In this document: piece after piece, positions 1 through 9,144 of the stretch | Position numbering within the stretch: position 1 is the stretch's first letter | Layout of the letters: each line of letters begins with the position of its first letter | Source of the DNA: Nitrospirae bacterium RIFCSPLOWO2_02_FULL_62_14 | GTDB taxonomy: Bacteria > Nitrospirota > Nitrospiria > Nitrospirales > Nitrospiraceae | Direction of reading: 5' to 3' | Assembly: GCA_001805245.1 (NCBI GenBank) | Contig: MHEU01000023.1 | Coordinates: 55,596 to 89,822, forward strand | Length of the DNA stretch: 34,227 nt | The notes under the pieces: model-generated | Database searches by the model: none | What the model was told of the DNA's origin: nothing | The model's input: the letters and a program-made list of their open reading frames with translations, nothing else | Translations under genes and position numbers: made by a program

Positions 1-273
1 CCCTTTTTCAGCGTGGAAATGCTCGCCGTCTGAGGCGGCGATGCCGGAACCTTCCTGCCCGCGATGTTGGAGGGCGTAGAGCCCCAGGTAGGTGATGTTG
101 GCCGCTTCCTTGTGGCCGTAGATGCCGAAGACCGCGCATTCGTCGTGGAATTTGTCGGGGGTGATGAACTGGGGACGTGGAACGTGACCCTTCGACAAGC
201 TCAGGGTCCCGAGCAAGGTCGAGGGAGGCGTGGGCTGCCCAGCCATCGGAAGCTCTTTTCGGGTGCGGCCCAT
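1..273 (-). CDS. purF: Amidophosphoribosyltransferase PurF, N-terminal part (cut by window edge)
   Basis: First enzyme of de novo purine synthesis: it transfers glutamine amide nitrogen to PRPP. Only the N-terminal 91 residues are in the window. The [10 protein letters not shown] segment with the Ntn nucleophile Cys, followed by [16 protein letters not shown], is typical of the class II glutaminase domain. With the ATG at 273 (AGGAG 8 bases upstream) the Cys is residue 46, so the leader before it is about 45 residues, against roughly 10 in the Bacillus enzyme. Part of that leader (about residues 18-30) is the translation of a dispersed hairpin repeat at 192-222. The gene starts 12 bases after the purL stop and is the last visible gene of the operon. 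Family assignment is secure; the exact start is less so. Confidence 0.9.
   Translation of the reverse strand, partial: MGRTRKELPMAGQPTPPSTLLGTLSLSKGHVPRPQFITPDKFHDECAVFGIYGHKEAANITYLGLYALQHRGQEGSGIAASDGEHFHAEKG
191..222. repeat. Dispersed hairpin repeat inside the purF leader
   Basis: The stretch reads TTCGACAAGCTC, a short loop, then GAGCAAGGTCGA, forming a hairpin (TCGAC 192-196 with GTCGA 218-222; GCTC 199-202 with GAGC 211-214). A relative occurs at 19706-19740. Read in the opposite frame it encodes the DPELVEG string often seen in spurious ORFs of other genomes. Here it is in frame within purF, upstream of the catalytic Cys. Confidence 0.7.
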
Positions 274-285
274 GACCCCTACTCC

Positions 286-2534
<2,249 letters not shown>

Positions 2535-2538
<4 letters not shown>

Positions 2539-2900
2539 GATCCTTTGCGGACCTGCGAGGGGGTAACTTGTCCTCTCTCAAGCAGGTCAAAAAGCTTCTC
2601 GTTTCGTGGATGAGTCATAAAGTGCTGAAGAGCCTCGAACCAAATGTCGACCCTTCGCTGAATCGGCAGATTCTGTCGGATGCGCGAAATAATGACCTGG
2701 CCACGATAGCCAGAAGCGACATCTTCGAATTCGGTGTCTTGAGTGAGAAGCACAATATCCTCGGTGGTCAACCGCTTGCGAATTTCTGAATCGTTAACCC
2801 CACGTTGGCCGAGAATAATGATGTGCTCAACATCGAACGCCGCCTGTTTCAGCCGGTGGTACAACGGCAGTGGGAAGTTCTCATCCAAGAGAATCTTCAA
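2535..2900 (-). CDS. DUF5615 PIN-like toxin
   Basis: 121 residues, N-terminus [10 protein letters not shown], with the [11 protein letters not shown] acidic segment near residue 51. These are hallmarks of the DUF5615 PIN-like family, which is usually paired with a DUF433 protein and regarded as the toxin (a putative RNase) of a type II toxin-antitoxin pair. The upstream partner at 2897-3127 overlaps it by 4 bases. Its own stop overlaps the purL ATG. The acidic residues expected for a PIN-type metal site (Asp6, Glu7, Asp near 54) are present, so it looks intact. RNase activity is inferred from the family, not shown. Confidence 0.8.
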
Positions 2901-3127
2901 GAGGCTTGCTCGACCGCCGGCGGGACATGCTCAGACACGTGAGCCGCATACCGGAGCGCGGCGAGCACTTGCGCATGACTGATCGAATAGGCTTCCTGCA
3001 CTGCCTGAAAACTTTCGCCTGCGGCAAGCGCTCCCACAACCGTCGCTACGTCAATCCGTGTCCCGGTCAAGCAAGGTTTCCCAAATCGAACATTGGGGTC
3101 CATTGAAATGCCAGGGAATATTTCCAT
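2897..3127 (-). CDS. DUF433 antitoxin
   Basis: 76 residues matching DUF433: DPNVRFGKPCLTGTRIDVATVV followed by a short helix-turn-helix-like half with LAALRYAAHVSE. DUF433 proteins are the small partners of DUF5615 PIN-like toxins and are thought to neutralise them and bind DNA. The toxin start overlaps this gene's stop by 4 bases. Two bases separate its ATG from the stop of the 50-aa ORF upstream, so the three genes form one translational unit. The closest described behaviour is VapBC-like; the antitoxin role is family knowledge plus context. Confidence 0.8.
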   Translation of the reverse strand: MEIFPGISMDPNVRFGKPCLTGTRIDVATVVGALAAGESFQAVQEAYSISHAQVLAALRYAAHVSEHVPPAVEQAS

Positions 3128-3129
3128 GA

Positions 3130-3282
3130 CTAGGACCTCCCCTTTTCGGTCATGATCTGTTGTAACGCATCGGTCAACAGGATGCCTCTTCCAGCATCAA
3201 TCTCGGCCAGCCCGTCGAGAATGCCGACCTCCTCTTCGTCGGTCAATGGTCTCGGTTCATCAAGAGGCTCGTCTGCTCCCAT
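3130..3282 (-). CDS. Small unknown acidic protein (50 aa) at the head of the toxin-antitoxin cassette
   Basis: An ATG at 3282 with a clear AGGAG ribosome site 6 bases upstream opens 50 codons ending at TAG 3130-3132, two bases before the DUF433 ATG. The protein is acidic at the N-terminus (MGADEPLDEPRPLTDEEEV) and contains a GLAEIDAGRG segment that resembles helical linkers in small antitoxins, but I do not recognise a family. The good ribosome site and tight spacing argue that it is a real gene, possibly a third component or the N-terminal half of a split antitoxin. Confidence 0.55.
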   Translation of the reverse strand: MGADEPLDEPRPLTDEEEVGILDGLAEIDAGRGILLTDALQQIMTEKGRS

Positions 3283-3373
3283 TGTATGCTCCTAAATATA
3301 ACCTCTCCATGATCTTCTTGTATTCCTCATCCGTCAGGTTGTGCTGCGCGATGAGGTCTTTGGATAATTTCAT
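3260..3373 (-). pseudogene. Truncated duplicate of the purL 5' end
   Basis: Three bases after the purQ stop an ATG opens a 37-codon frame. Its first 24 residues ([11 protein letters not shown], then LTDEEYKK) match the start of PurL ([17 protein letters not shown]). The match ends near 3300, where the ribosome site of the 50-aa gene begins, and the frame then runs to a TGA at 3260. In the matching part the DNA is roughly three-quarters identical to the intact purL start, so the copies are not recent exact duplicates. This looks like the original purL initiation site, displaced by the cassette. It may still be translated as a leader peptide. Confidence 0.8.
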
Positions 3374-3376
3374 CAG

Positions 3377-4093
3377 CTACGCCACCACCGCCTTGAGCTT
3401 CGCCTTCTTCAGCGCGTCCAGCATAGAGAGGAAGATCACCTGACCGTCGTGGTTGCCGAGGATGTCTTCGGCGCAGCGCTCAGGATGCGGCATCAGGCCC
3501 AGCACGTTGCCTTCGGCATTGCGAATACCCGCAATATTATCGAGCGAGCCGTTCGGATTGGCTTCCGGCGTCACTTTCCCCTCCGGCGTGCAATAATGGA
3601 AGACGATCTGCGCGTTGGCCTGCAGCGCGGCCAGCGTCACTGGATCGGTGTAGTAGTTTCCGTCCGCGTGGGCGATGGGAATCTTGAGGACCTGCCCCGA
3701 TTCGCACAGGCCGGTAAAGGGCGTGGCGGCGTTCTCGACTTTGACATGGACGTACTTGCAGATAAAGGAGAGCGACTTGTTCCGCAGCATGGCGCCTGGC
3801 AGCAGCCCTGCTTCGAGCAGAATCTGAAAGCCGTTGCAGATGCCGAGGACCATCCCACCCTCCGACGCAAATGTCTTGACCGCATTCATGACCGGCGAGA
3901 ACCGGGCGATGGCGCCGGTGCGAAGATAATCGCCGTAGGAAAAACCGCCGGGCAGGATGATGGCGTCGAGGCCGGTCAGCGAGGTTTCCTTATGCCAAAC
4001 CGGGGTGGCCTTCTGGCCGAGGACGCTGGAAATGACGTGGATGCAGTCGTGATCGCAGTTGGAGCCGGGGAAAACGATGACGCCGATATTCAT
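3377..4093 (-). CDS. purQ: Phosphoribosylformylglycinamidine synthase glutaminase subunit PurQ
   Basis: Class I glutamine amidotransferase that supplies ammonia to PurL. In its 238 residues the nucleophile is Cys86 in GICNGFQIL, and the His/Glu of the triad are His203 and Glu205 in [10 protein letters not shown]. The N-terminus [16 protein letters not shown] is typical. The start is clear. The gene is followed three bases later by the truncated purL copy and preceded by a 65-base spacer after purS built from imperfect repeats. It belongs to the purS-purQ-purL set needed for the small-type FGAM synthase. Confidence 0.97.
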   Translation of the reverse strand: MNIGVIVFPGSNCDHDCIHVISSVLGQKATPVWHKETSLTGLDAIILPGGFSYGDYLRTGAIARFSPVMNAVKTFASEGGMVLGICNGFQILLEAGLLPGAMLRNKSLSFICKYVHVKVENAATPFTGLCESGQVLKIPIAHADGNYYTDPVTLAALQANAQIVFHYCTPEGKVTPEANPNGSLDNIAGIRNAEGNVLGLMPHPERCAEDILGNHDGQVIFLSMLDALKKAKLKAVVA

Positions 4094-4158
4094 AAACCTC
4101 AGAAGGTTAAGGTTGAGGTTCAGGCTGAGTTAGGAGCTCCTTAGCCTCAACCTAAGCC
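4094..4158. repeat. Repetitive purS-purQ spacer with an inverted repeat
   Basis: The spacer is made of reiterated words (AGGTTGAGG, CTCAACCT, GCCTCAGCC) centred on the palindrome TAGGAGCTCCTTA at about 4133. Most of it can fold into an imperfect hairpin just upstream of purQ. It resembles other degenerate, word-repeating spacers in this window (22233-22346 and 22794-22856). No function is evident. Confidence 0.5.
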
Positions 4159-4401
4159 TCAGCCTTGTAATTCGAACCGATACTCCTCAATGATCGTATT
4201 GGCGAGAAGTTTCTCGCACATGGCCTTGACCTCGGCCTCGGCCCTTTCCTGCGTCGTCTCCTGCAGATCCACCTCAAGATACTTGCCCATCCGTACATTA
4301 CTCGCGTTCTTGAAACCCAGCGTCGCCAGCGCATGTTCGATGGCTTTCCCCTGCGGGTCGAGAATACCGGACTTCAATGTAATGTGAATCTTCGCCTTCA
4401 C
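4159..4401 (-). CDS. purS: Phosphoribosylformylglycinamidine synthase subunit PurS
   Basis: 80-residue structural subunit that bridges PurL and PurQ in the small-type FGAM synthase. The sequence MKAKIHITLKSGILDPQGKA, then ALATLGFKNASNVRMGKY, is characteristic of PurS. The ATG (4399-4401) overlaps the stop of the upstream small membrane protein gene by 4 bases (ATGA), indicating coupled translation. It lies in the same operon as purQ and purL. Confidence 0.96.
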   Translation of the reverse strand: MKAKIHITLKSGILDPQGKAIEHALATLGFKNASNVRMGKYLEVDLQETTQERAEAEVKAMCEKLLANTIIEEYRFELQG

Positions 4402-4622
4402 AGTTCGGTTTCCTTCTTCGATAAGCCGGTCAGTCCATCAATGTAGGTGCGAATCCAGAAAATGCCCCCGATGGTTGCAATTCCACCGACTGAGAGCGCC
4501 GCAAAGGCCCAGCGCCACTCCGAATCGGTCAGGTGATAGGCCATCAGCCCGACGGCGCCAGCCCACACCAGCACCGATGCCACCAAGCCATAGTGCAGAA
4601 ACCATTGAAGCAGCAGCTTCAC
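4398..4622 (-). CDS. Small two-helix membrane protein in the pur operon
   Basis: 74 residues starting at GTG 4620-4622, with GGAGG five bases upstream. Two hydrophobic segments (about residues 8-29 and 37-57) are separated by a short polar loop (TDSEWRW), and the tail SKKETEL is charged. I do not recognise a family. Placement between purC and purS, with a 4-base overlap into purS, suggests a real gene cotranscribed with purine synthesis. No function can be inferred from the sequence. Confidence 0.65.
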   Translation of the reverse strand: MKLLLQWFLHYGLVASVLVWAGAVGLMAYHLTDSEWRWAFAALSVGGIATIGGIFWIRTYIDGLTGLSKKETEL

Positions 4623-4664
4623 CGTTCCTCCTCACCAATTTCTTTTCTTTCCTTTGTGCTCTGA

Positions 4665-4699
4665 GGTGAGGGGAAAGGCGCGGAACCTTTTCCCTCACC
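4665..4699. repeat. Inverted repeat upstream of the small membrane protein gene
   Basis: Arms GGTGAGGGGAAAGG (4665-4678) and CCTTTTCCCTCACC (4686-4699) pair at 13 of 14 positions around a 7-base loop. In operon direction the hairpin is followed by an A-rich rather than U-rich stretch, so it is not a standard terminator. It may be an mRNA stability or processing hairpin. Confidence 0.55.
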
Positions 4700-4725
4700 T
4701 TACTTCTTTCTTAGATGGGCGGCCG

Positions 4726-4799
4726 TGACTGCCCTCCACTGCGCGCATCGAGGGAGCACATTCTGATCGTGCGGCCTCTGCGAGCACGGAGGGCAGTCA
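4726..4799. repeat. Inverted-repeat element between purC and the small membrane protein gene
   Basis: Perfect 12-base arms TGACTGCCCTCC (4726-4737) and GGAGGGCAGTCA (4788-4799), with flanks matching further at one mismatch, enclose 50 bases that contain another weak pair (GCAC/GTGC). It looks like a dispersed palindromic element inserted in the operon spacer. With the neighbouring hairpin at 4665-4699 it fills most of the 197-base gap, which holds no gene I can support. Confidence 0.55.
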
Positions 4800-4819
4800 T
4801 GGCGTCACCTCTGCGTCCT

Positions 4820-5524
4820 TCACCCACATACCCTCTTCAGTACTTCTTGATACGCTTCTTCGATCTTGCCCATGTCCTTGCGGAAGCGATCCTTGTCCAT
4901 GACATCGCCGGTCTTGGCATCCCAGATCCGGCACGTATCCGGCGAAATTTCATCGGCGAGAATCAGCTTGTTGTGGTGGATGCCGAACTCCAGCTTGAAG
5001 TCCACCAAGACCATGTTCCGTTCCTTGAAAAACGGCATAAGCACTTCATTCACCCGGCGCGCCTGCTTCTTGATGTCTTCGACCACCGACGGCGTCGCCA
5101 GTTTCAGCAGCCGCACATGCTCCTCGGCGATCAGGGGATCGCCCAGCGCGTCGTTCTTGTAGTAGAACTCCACGATCGCGGGCTCGATCTTCTCCCCTTC
5201 CTTCAGCCCCAGCCGCTTGGCGAGGCTCCCCGCCACGATGTTCCGCACGACCACTTCGATGGGAACGATGGCGACCTTCTTCGTGAGCATCTCGCGGTCG
5301 TTCAACCGCTCGATGAAATGGGTGTGCACGCCGTTTTCCTCGAGCACCTGGAACAGGCGCGAGGCCACCTGGTTATTGACCACGCCCTTGTCCACGATCG
5401 TGCCGCGCTTCTGCGCGTTGAAGGCGGTCGCATCATCCTTGAAATACTGGATGACGTGGTCGGGCTTCGACGTCGCGAAGACTTTCTTCGCCTTACCTTC
5501 GTAGAGCATCGCTCCTTTCGTCAC
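4820..5524 (-). CDS. purC: Phosphoribosylaminoimidazole-succinocarboxamide synthase PurC
   Basis: SAICAR synthetase, joining aspartate to CAIR in purine synthesis. With the GTG start at 5524 it has 234 residues, the usual length. Marks are MLYEGKAKKVFAT near the N-terminus, VPIEVVVRNIVAGSL, and LVDFKLEFGIHH. I chose GTG 5524 because GGGAGG lies 6 bases upstream and the codon overlaps the purB stop (GTGA). An ATG at 5509 is the alternative, but its AAAGGAG is only 2 bases away. The reading frame extends further upstream inside purB, but that extension is not PurC-like. Confidence 0.95.
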   Translation of the reverse strand: MTKGAMLYEGKAKKVFATSKPDHVIQYFKDDATAFNAQKRGTIVDKGVVNNQVASRLFQVLEENGVHTHFIERLNDREMLTKKVAIVPIEVVVRNIVAGSLAKRLGLKEGEKIEPAIVEFYYKNDALGDPLIAEEHVRLLKLATPSVVEDIKKQARRVNEVLMPFFKERNMVLVDFKLEFGIHHNKLILADEISPDTCRIWDAKTGDVMDKDRFRKDMGKIEEAYQEVLKRVCG

Positions 5525-6834
5525 TTTGCCCTCCCCTTCCCGGTTCCAAACACGCGACGGTAAATCGTGTCCACATGGCGCAAATAATACCGGGGATCGA
5601 AACAGACCTGGATTTGCGCGTGCGTCAGGCGCTTCGTGATGAACGGGTCCTTGCTGACCAGATCGTGAAAACCGGACCGGCCCTTCCACGCAGACATGGC
5701 GCAGCGTTGCACGGCCTCGTAGGCCTCCTTGCGCTGCGCACCCTTGTCGATCAGCGCGAGCAGGAGCCGCTGCGAATAGACCAGCCCTCCGGTCATCTCG
5801 AGATTCTGTTTCATCCGCTGCGGATAGACGATGAGGTTGCGGACAAGATCGGTGATCCGCACCAGCATGTAATCGATCAGGATCGTGCTGTCCGGCATGA
5901 TCACGCGCTCGACGGAGGAATGGCTGATGTCCCGTTCATGCCAGAGCGCCACGCTCTCCATCGCGGCCAGGCTGTTCGCCCGGACGACACGCGCCAGGCC
6001 GCAGAGATTTTCCGATGCGATCGGATTGCGCTTGTGCGGCATGGCCGAGGATCCCTTCTGCCCTTCCGAGAAGTATTCCTCCGCTTCCAGCACTTCGGTG
6101 CGCTGCAAATGCCGGATTTCCGTCGCGAACTTTTCGATGCTCGCCGCGAGCAGCGCCAGCGCAGACGCATAGGCCGCATGGCGGTCCCGCTGAACGATCT
6201 GATTCGACACCGGGTCGGTCTGCAGTCCGAGTTTTTTGCAGACATACTCCTCGACTTCGGGACCCGAATGCGCGAAGGTGCCCATCGCGCCGGACAGCTT
6301 GCCGATGGCGATTTCCTTGCGGACGATCCGCAGCCGGTCCCGGTGACGCCTGGCTTCCTCGTACCAGATGGCCAGCTTGAAGCCGAACGATATCGGCTCG
6401 CCATGCATGCCGTGCGAACGGCCGACCATGATCGTGTCGCGGTGCTCGAACGCGCGCTTCTTGAGCACCGAGAGCAGCACTTCCATGTCGAGCAGAATCA
6501 GGTCCAGCGCCTCGCCCATCTGGACGGCCAGCGAGGTATCCACGATGTCGGAGGAGGTCAGGCCCGCATGCAGGTACCGCACGTCCTTGCCGACCGGTCT
6601 GGCGAGGGATTCGAGGAACGCGATGACGTCGTGCTTGGTGACTTGCTCGATGGCGGCGATGCGGTCCGGATCAATCTTCGCCTTGCGGCGGATTTTGGAG
6701 GCGACTCCGCGCGGGACCCGCCCGGCCTTTTCGAGCGCTTCGCAGGCGAGCAGTTCAACCTCGAGCCAGATCTCGTATTTTCGTTTGAGGTCCCAGACGG
6801 CCTTCATCCGAGGCAGTGTGTAGCGCTCGATCAC
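5521..6834 (-). CDS. purB: Adenylosuccinate lyase PurB
   Basis: Removes fumarate from SAICAR and from adenylosuccinate, in purine and AMP synthesis. 437 residues, the usual length for the short type. The superfamily signature SSAMPHKRNP is at 262-271, the catalytic His lies in GRSHGMHG (His141), and TSSDIVDT is near residue 93. The ATG overlaps the nusB stop by 4 bases and the stop overlaps the purC GTG, so nusB-purB-purC are translationally linked. Confidence 0.97.
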   Translation of the reverse strand: MIERYTLPRMKAVWDLKRKYEIWLEVELLACEALEKAGRVPRGVASKIRRKAKIDPDRIAAIEQVTKHDVIAFLESLARPVGKDVRYLHAGLTSSDIVDTSLAVQMGEALDLILLDMEVLLSVLKKRAFEHRDTIMVGRSHGMHGEPISFGFKLAIWYEEARRHRDRLRIVRKEIAIGKLSGAMGTFAHSGPEVEEYVCKKLGLQTDPVSNQIVQRDRHAAYASALALLAASIEKFATEIRHLQRTEVLEAEEYFSEGQKGSSAMPHKRNPIASENLCGLARVVRANSLAAMESVALWHERDISHSSVERVIMPDSTILIDYMLVRITDLVRNLIVYPQRMKQNLEMTGGLVYSQRLLLALIDKGAQRKEAYEAVQRCAMSAWKGRSGFHDLVSKDPFITKRLTHAQIQVCFDPRYYLRHVDTIYRRVFGTGKGRAK

Positions 6835-7274
6835 TTCCCTGCCTCCGTCAGTTCCGCCCGTTTATCCGCCAGCCGCGGATCTTCTTTGAGCACCTTGTCG
6901 AGGATGCCGTTGACGAACCGCTTGGTTTCGTCGTCGGCGAATTGCTTGGCCAGCTCGATCGCTTCGTTCACGGTCACCTTCGCCGGTACATCCGGCAGCC
7001 AGAGCAATTCATACAGGCCCATGCGGAGGATGTTGCGGTCCACGATGGGCATGCGCTCAATAGTCCAATTGGCGGCCAGCTTGCCGATGAGCGCGTCGAG
7101 TTCGTCGTGGCGCGCCATCACCCCTTCGACGATCTGCTCGGCAAACTCGCGCACGTCGGGCGCAGTGGGATGCTGAGTCCAATAGTCCGCCAGCCAATGT
7201 TCCGTGGTCCGGTGAATGTCCCACTGAAAGAGGAGTTGCAGCGCACAGACCCGTGATTGGCGGCGAATACCCAT
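6831..7274 (-). CDS. nusB: Transcription antitermination factor NusB
   Basis: RNA-binding factor that with NusE (S10) assembles the rRNA antitermination complex. 147 residues, all helical. Typical segments are MGIRRQSRVCALQLLFQWD at the N-terminus, PIVDRNILRMGLYELLW, and VTVNEAIELAKQFADDETKRFVNGILDKV at the C-terminus. ribH-nusB adjacency is common in bacteria; the continuation into pur genes is less so. The spacer after ribH is 28 bases. Confidence 0.95.
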   Translation of the reverse strand: MGIRRQSRVCALQLLFQWDIHRTTEHWLADYWTQHPTAPDVREFAEQIVEGVMARHDELDALIGKLAANWTIERMPIVDRNILRMGLYELLWLPDVPAKVTVNEAIELAKQFADDETKRFVNGILDKVLKEDPRLADKRAELTEAGK

Positions 7275-7302
7275 ACGCGCTGCTACCCGGCCTGAGCCAC
7301 GA

Positions 7303-7830
7303 TCATTTTTTTCGTTTCTTCGCGGGACGGCCCGCCGCCGTGCTCTTCAGAGACTGGCCTTTGCTGCCGCGCAATTGCTTCATCAGGTCGGCCATCTGCA
7401 CAGCGGTGCGGGCTGCTTCCGAACCGCGGTTGCGCTCCGGCTCGGCGGACCGCTCCAGGGCCTGCTTGCCGGTATCCGTCGTCAGCACGCCAAAAATGAC
7501 CGGCACCGACATCTCCAGCGCCGCCCGGGCGATGCCCCGGCTGGTCTCCGAACTGATGAATTCGAAATGCGGGGTCTCGCCGCGAATGATGGCGCCCAGA
7601 CAGATGACGGCGTCGTAGCGTCCGGACTTTCCAAGCTCCCTGGCAACAAGCGGGATTTCATACGCCCCGGGAACAAAGGCCACGTCGATGGCATCCTTGT
7701 CCGCGCCGGCCTCGACCAGCACATCCATCGCGCCGGCCAGAAGACGGCTCGTGACGAATTCGTTGTACTTGCTGACGATGATGCCAAACCGGCATCCCTT
7801 GGCCTCTAATTTCCCTTCCAGTGTTGCCAT
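7303..7830 (-). CDS. ribH: 6,7-dimethyl-8-ribityllumazine synthase RibH
   Basis: Penultimate step of riboflavin synthesis, condensing the ribityl-pyrimidinedione with dihydroxybutanone phosphate. Starting at ATG 7830 gives 175 residues and puts the catalytic His in GAIIRGETPHFEF at residue 88, the same number as in the Bacillus enzyme. Other marks are VSKYNEFVTSRLL and FVPGAYEIPL. About 20 residues beyond the usual end form a basic tail finishing AAGRPAKKRKK, perhaps for RNA or acidic surface contacts. A GTG at 7863, just after the ribBA stop, could be an alternative start. AAGGAG lies about 13 bases before the ATG, rather far. Confidence 0.93.
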   Translation of the reverse strand: MATLEGKLEAKGCRFGIIVSKYNEFVTSRLLAGAMDVLVEAGADKDAIDVAFVPGAYEIPLVARELGKSGRYDAVICLGAIIRGETPHFEFISSETSRGIARAALEMSVPVIFGVLTTDTGKQALERSAEPERNRGSEAARTAVQMADLMKQLRGSKGQSLKSTAAGRPAKKRKK

Positions 7831-7859
7831 AGTGATTTCGATGCTCCTTGTGAAAGGCG

Positions 7860-9068
7860 TCACACCTTCTTCAATAAATGGCCCAGCTTGTTTTTCTTGG
7901 TCCGCAGGTACCGTTCGTTGGCGTCGCCCGGGGTAATCTCGATCGATACCCGCTCGACGACTTTCAATCCATAGCCCTCGATGCCGACGATCTTGCGCGG
8001 ATTGTTGGTCATCAGCCGGATCTGCCGGAGCCCCAGATTGACCAGAATCTGCGCGCCGATCCCGTAATCACGCAGGTCCGGCTTGAACCCGAGCTTGAGA
8101 TTCGCCTCGACGGTGTCATGGCCTTCGTCCTGCAGTTTGTAGGCCCTGAGCTTGTTGATCAGCCCGATCCCGCGGCCCTCCTGATTGAGATACAACAGGA
8201 CTCCGCGCCCTTCCTTCTGAATCATCTCCATCGCCCGGTGCAACTGCTCGCGGCAGTCGCATCGCAGCGATCCGAAGACGTCGGCGGTCAGGCAGCCGGA
8301 ATGCACGCGCACCAGCGTCGGATCGGACGAATCCACCCGCCCCTTCACCAGCGCCACGTGCGTGCCGCCATCCACTTCGTTCTCGAACACGATCGACTCG
8401 AATTCACCGAACGTCGTCGGCAGGTGCGCCTCCGCCACCCGTCTGACGAACGTTTCGCGGCGCATGCGGTGCTCGATCAGCGCCTTGATCGTCACCATCA
8501 CCAGCTTGTGCTCCCTGGCAAACTCGGCCAGTTCGGGCACGCGGGCCATGGTGCCGTCCTCGTTCATGATTTCGCAGATCACGCCTGCAGGCGACAGACC
8601 GGCGAGCCGCGCCAAATCCACCGACCCTTCGGTCTGGCCGGCGCGCTTGAGCACCCCGCCCTTCTGCGACTTGAGCGGAAAGATGTGGCCCGGCCGGGCC
8701 AGATCGGCAGGCTTGCACTTCGGATCCACGGCGGTGTGAATGGTGGTGGCCCGGTCGGCGGCCGAAATGCCGGTCGTAATGTTGTGACGCGCGTCGATCG
8801 AGACCGTGAAGGCGGTGCCGAACGTCGCGGTGTTCACCGGCGCCTGGGGAGGCAGTTGCAACTCGTCGACACGCTCCGGCGTCAATGCCAGGCAGATCAA
8901 CCCGCGTGCATGCTTGGCCATGAAATTGATCGCGGCGGGCGTAACCTTCTCGGCCGCCATGACGAGATCGCCCTCGTTTTCCCGGTCTTCATCGTCCACC
9001 AGGATCACAAAGCGGCCTTTTTTAATTTCTTTGATCGCTTCTTCGATCGTATTGAACGGCGATGCCAT
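7860..9068 (-). CDS. ribBA: Bifunctional 3,4-dihydroxy-2-butanone 4-phosphate synthase / GTP cyclohydrolase II RibBA
   Basis: Supplies both precursors of riboflavin. 402 residues. The N-terminal DHBP synthase domain (about 1-205) has the acidic loop [10 protein letters not shown] at 25-34. The C-terminal GTP cyclohydrolase II domain (about 207-402) has the zinc cysteines in [17 protein letters not shown] (Cys259, Cys270, Cys272). Both active sites look complete. It is the first gene of the long rib-nusB-pur operon, with a promoter just upstream (9115-9144). There is no room for an FMN riboswitch in the 72-base gap to the NarK-like gene. Confidence 0.96.
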   Translation of the reverse strand: MASPFNTIEEAIKEIKKGRFVILVDDEDRENEGDLVMAAEKVTPAAINFMAKHARGLICLALTPERVDELQLPPQAPVNTATFGTAFTVSIDARHNITTGISAADRATTIHTAVDPKCKPADLARPGHIFPLKSQKGGVLKRAGQTEGSVDLARLAGLSPAGVICEIMNEDGTMARVPELAEFAREHKLVMVTIKALIEHRMRRETFVRRVAEAHLPTTFGEFESIVFENEVDGGTHVALVKGRVDSSDPTLVRVHSGCLTADVFGSLRCDCREQLHRAMEMIQKEGRGVLLYLNQEGRGIGLINKLRAYKLQDEGHDTVEANLKLGFKPDLRDYGIGAQILVNLGLRQIRLMTNNPRKIVGIEGYGLKVVERVSIEITPGDANERYLRTKKNKLGHLLKKV

Positions 9069-9114
9069 GTTCCTGCTCGATTATAGATAGGCGAGAGATT
9101 CGATAAGTGCTTAA

Positions 9115-9144
9115 TATATAATACGTTTTGCGCCCGGCTGTCAA
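9115..9144 (-). promoter_or_regulatory. Predicted sigma-70-type promoter of the rib-nusB-pur operon
   Basis: On the minus strand a perfect TTGACA (9144-9139) is followed after 18 bases by TATATA (9120-9115); TATTAT at 9123-9118 is an alternative with 15-base spacing. The -35 box overlaps the stop codon of the upstream transporter. A second TATAAT at 9085-9080 sits closer to ribBA but lacks a good -35. Confidence 0.55.

Noticed and set aside
9069-9140. FMN riboswitch upstream of ribBA
   Set aside because: The gap is only 72 bases and shows a promoter, not the conserved multi-stem FMN aptamer.
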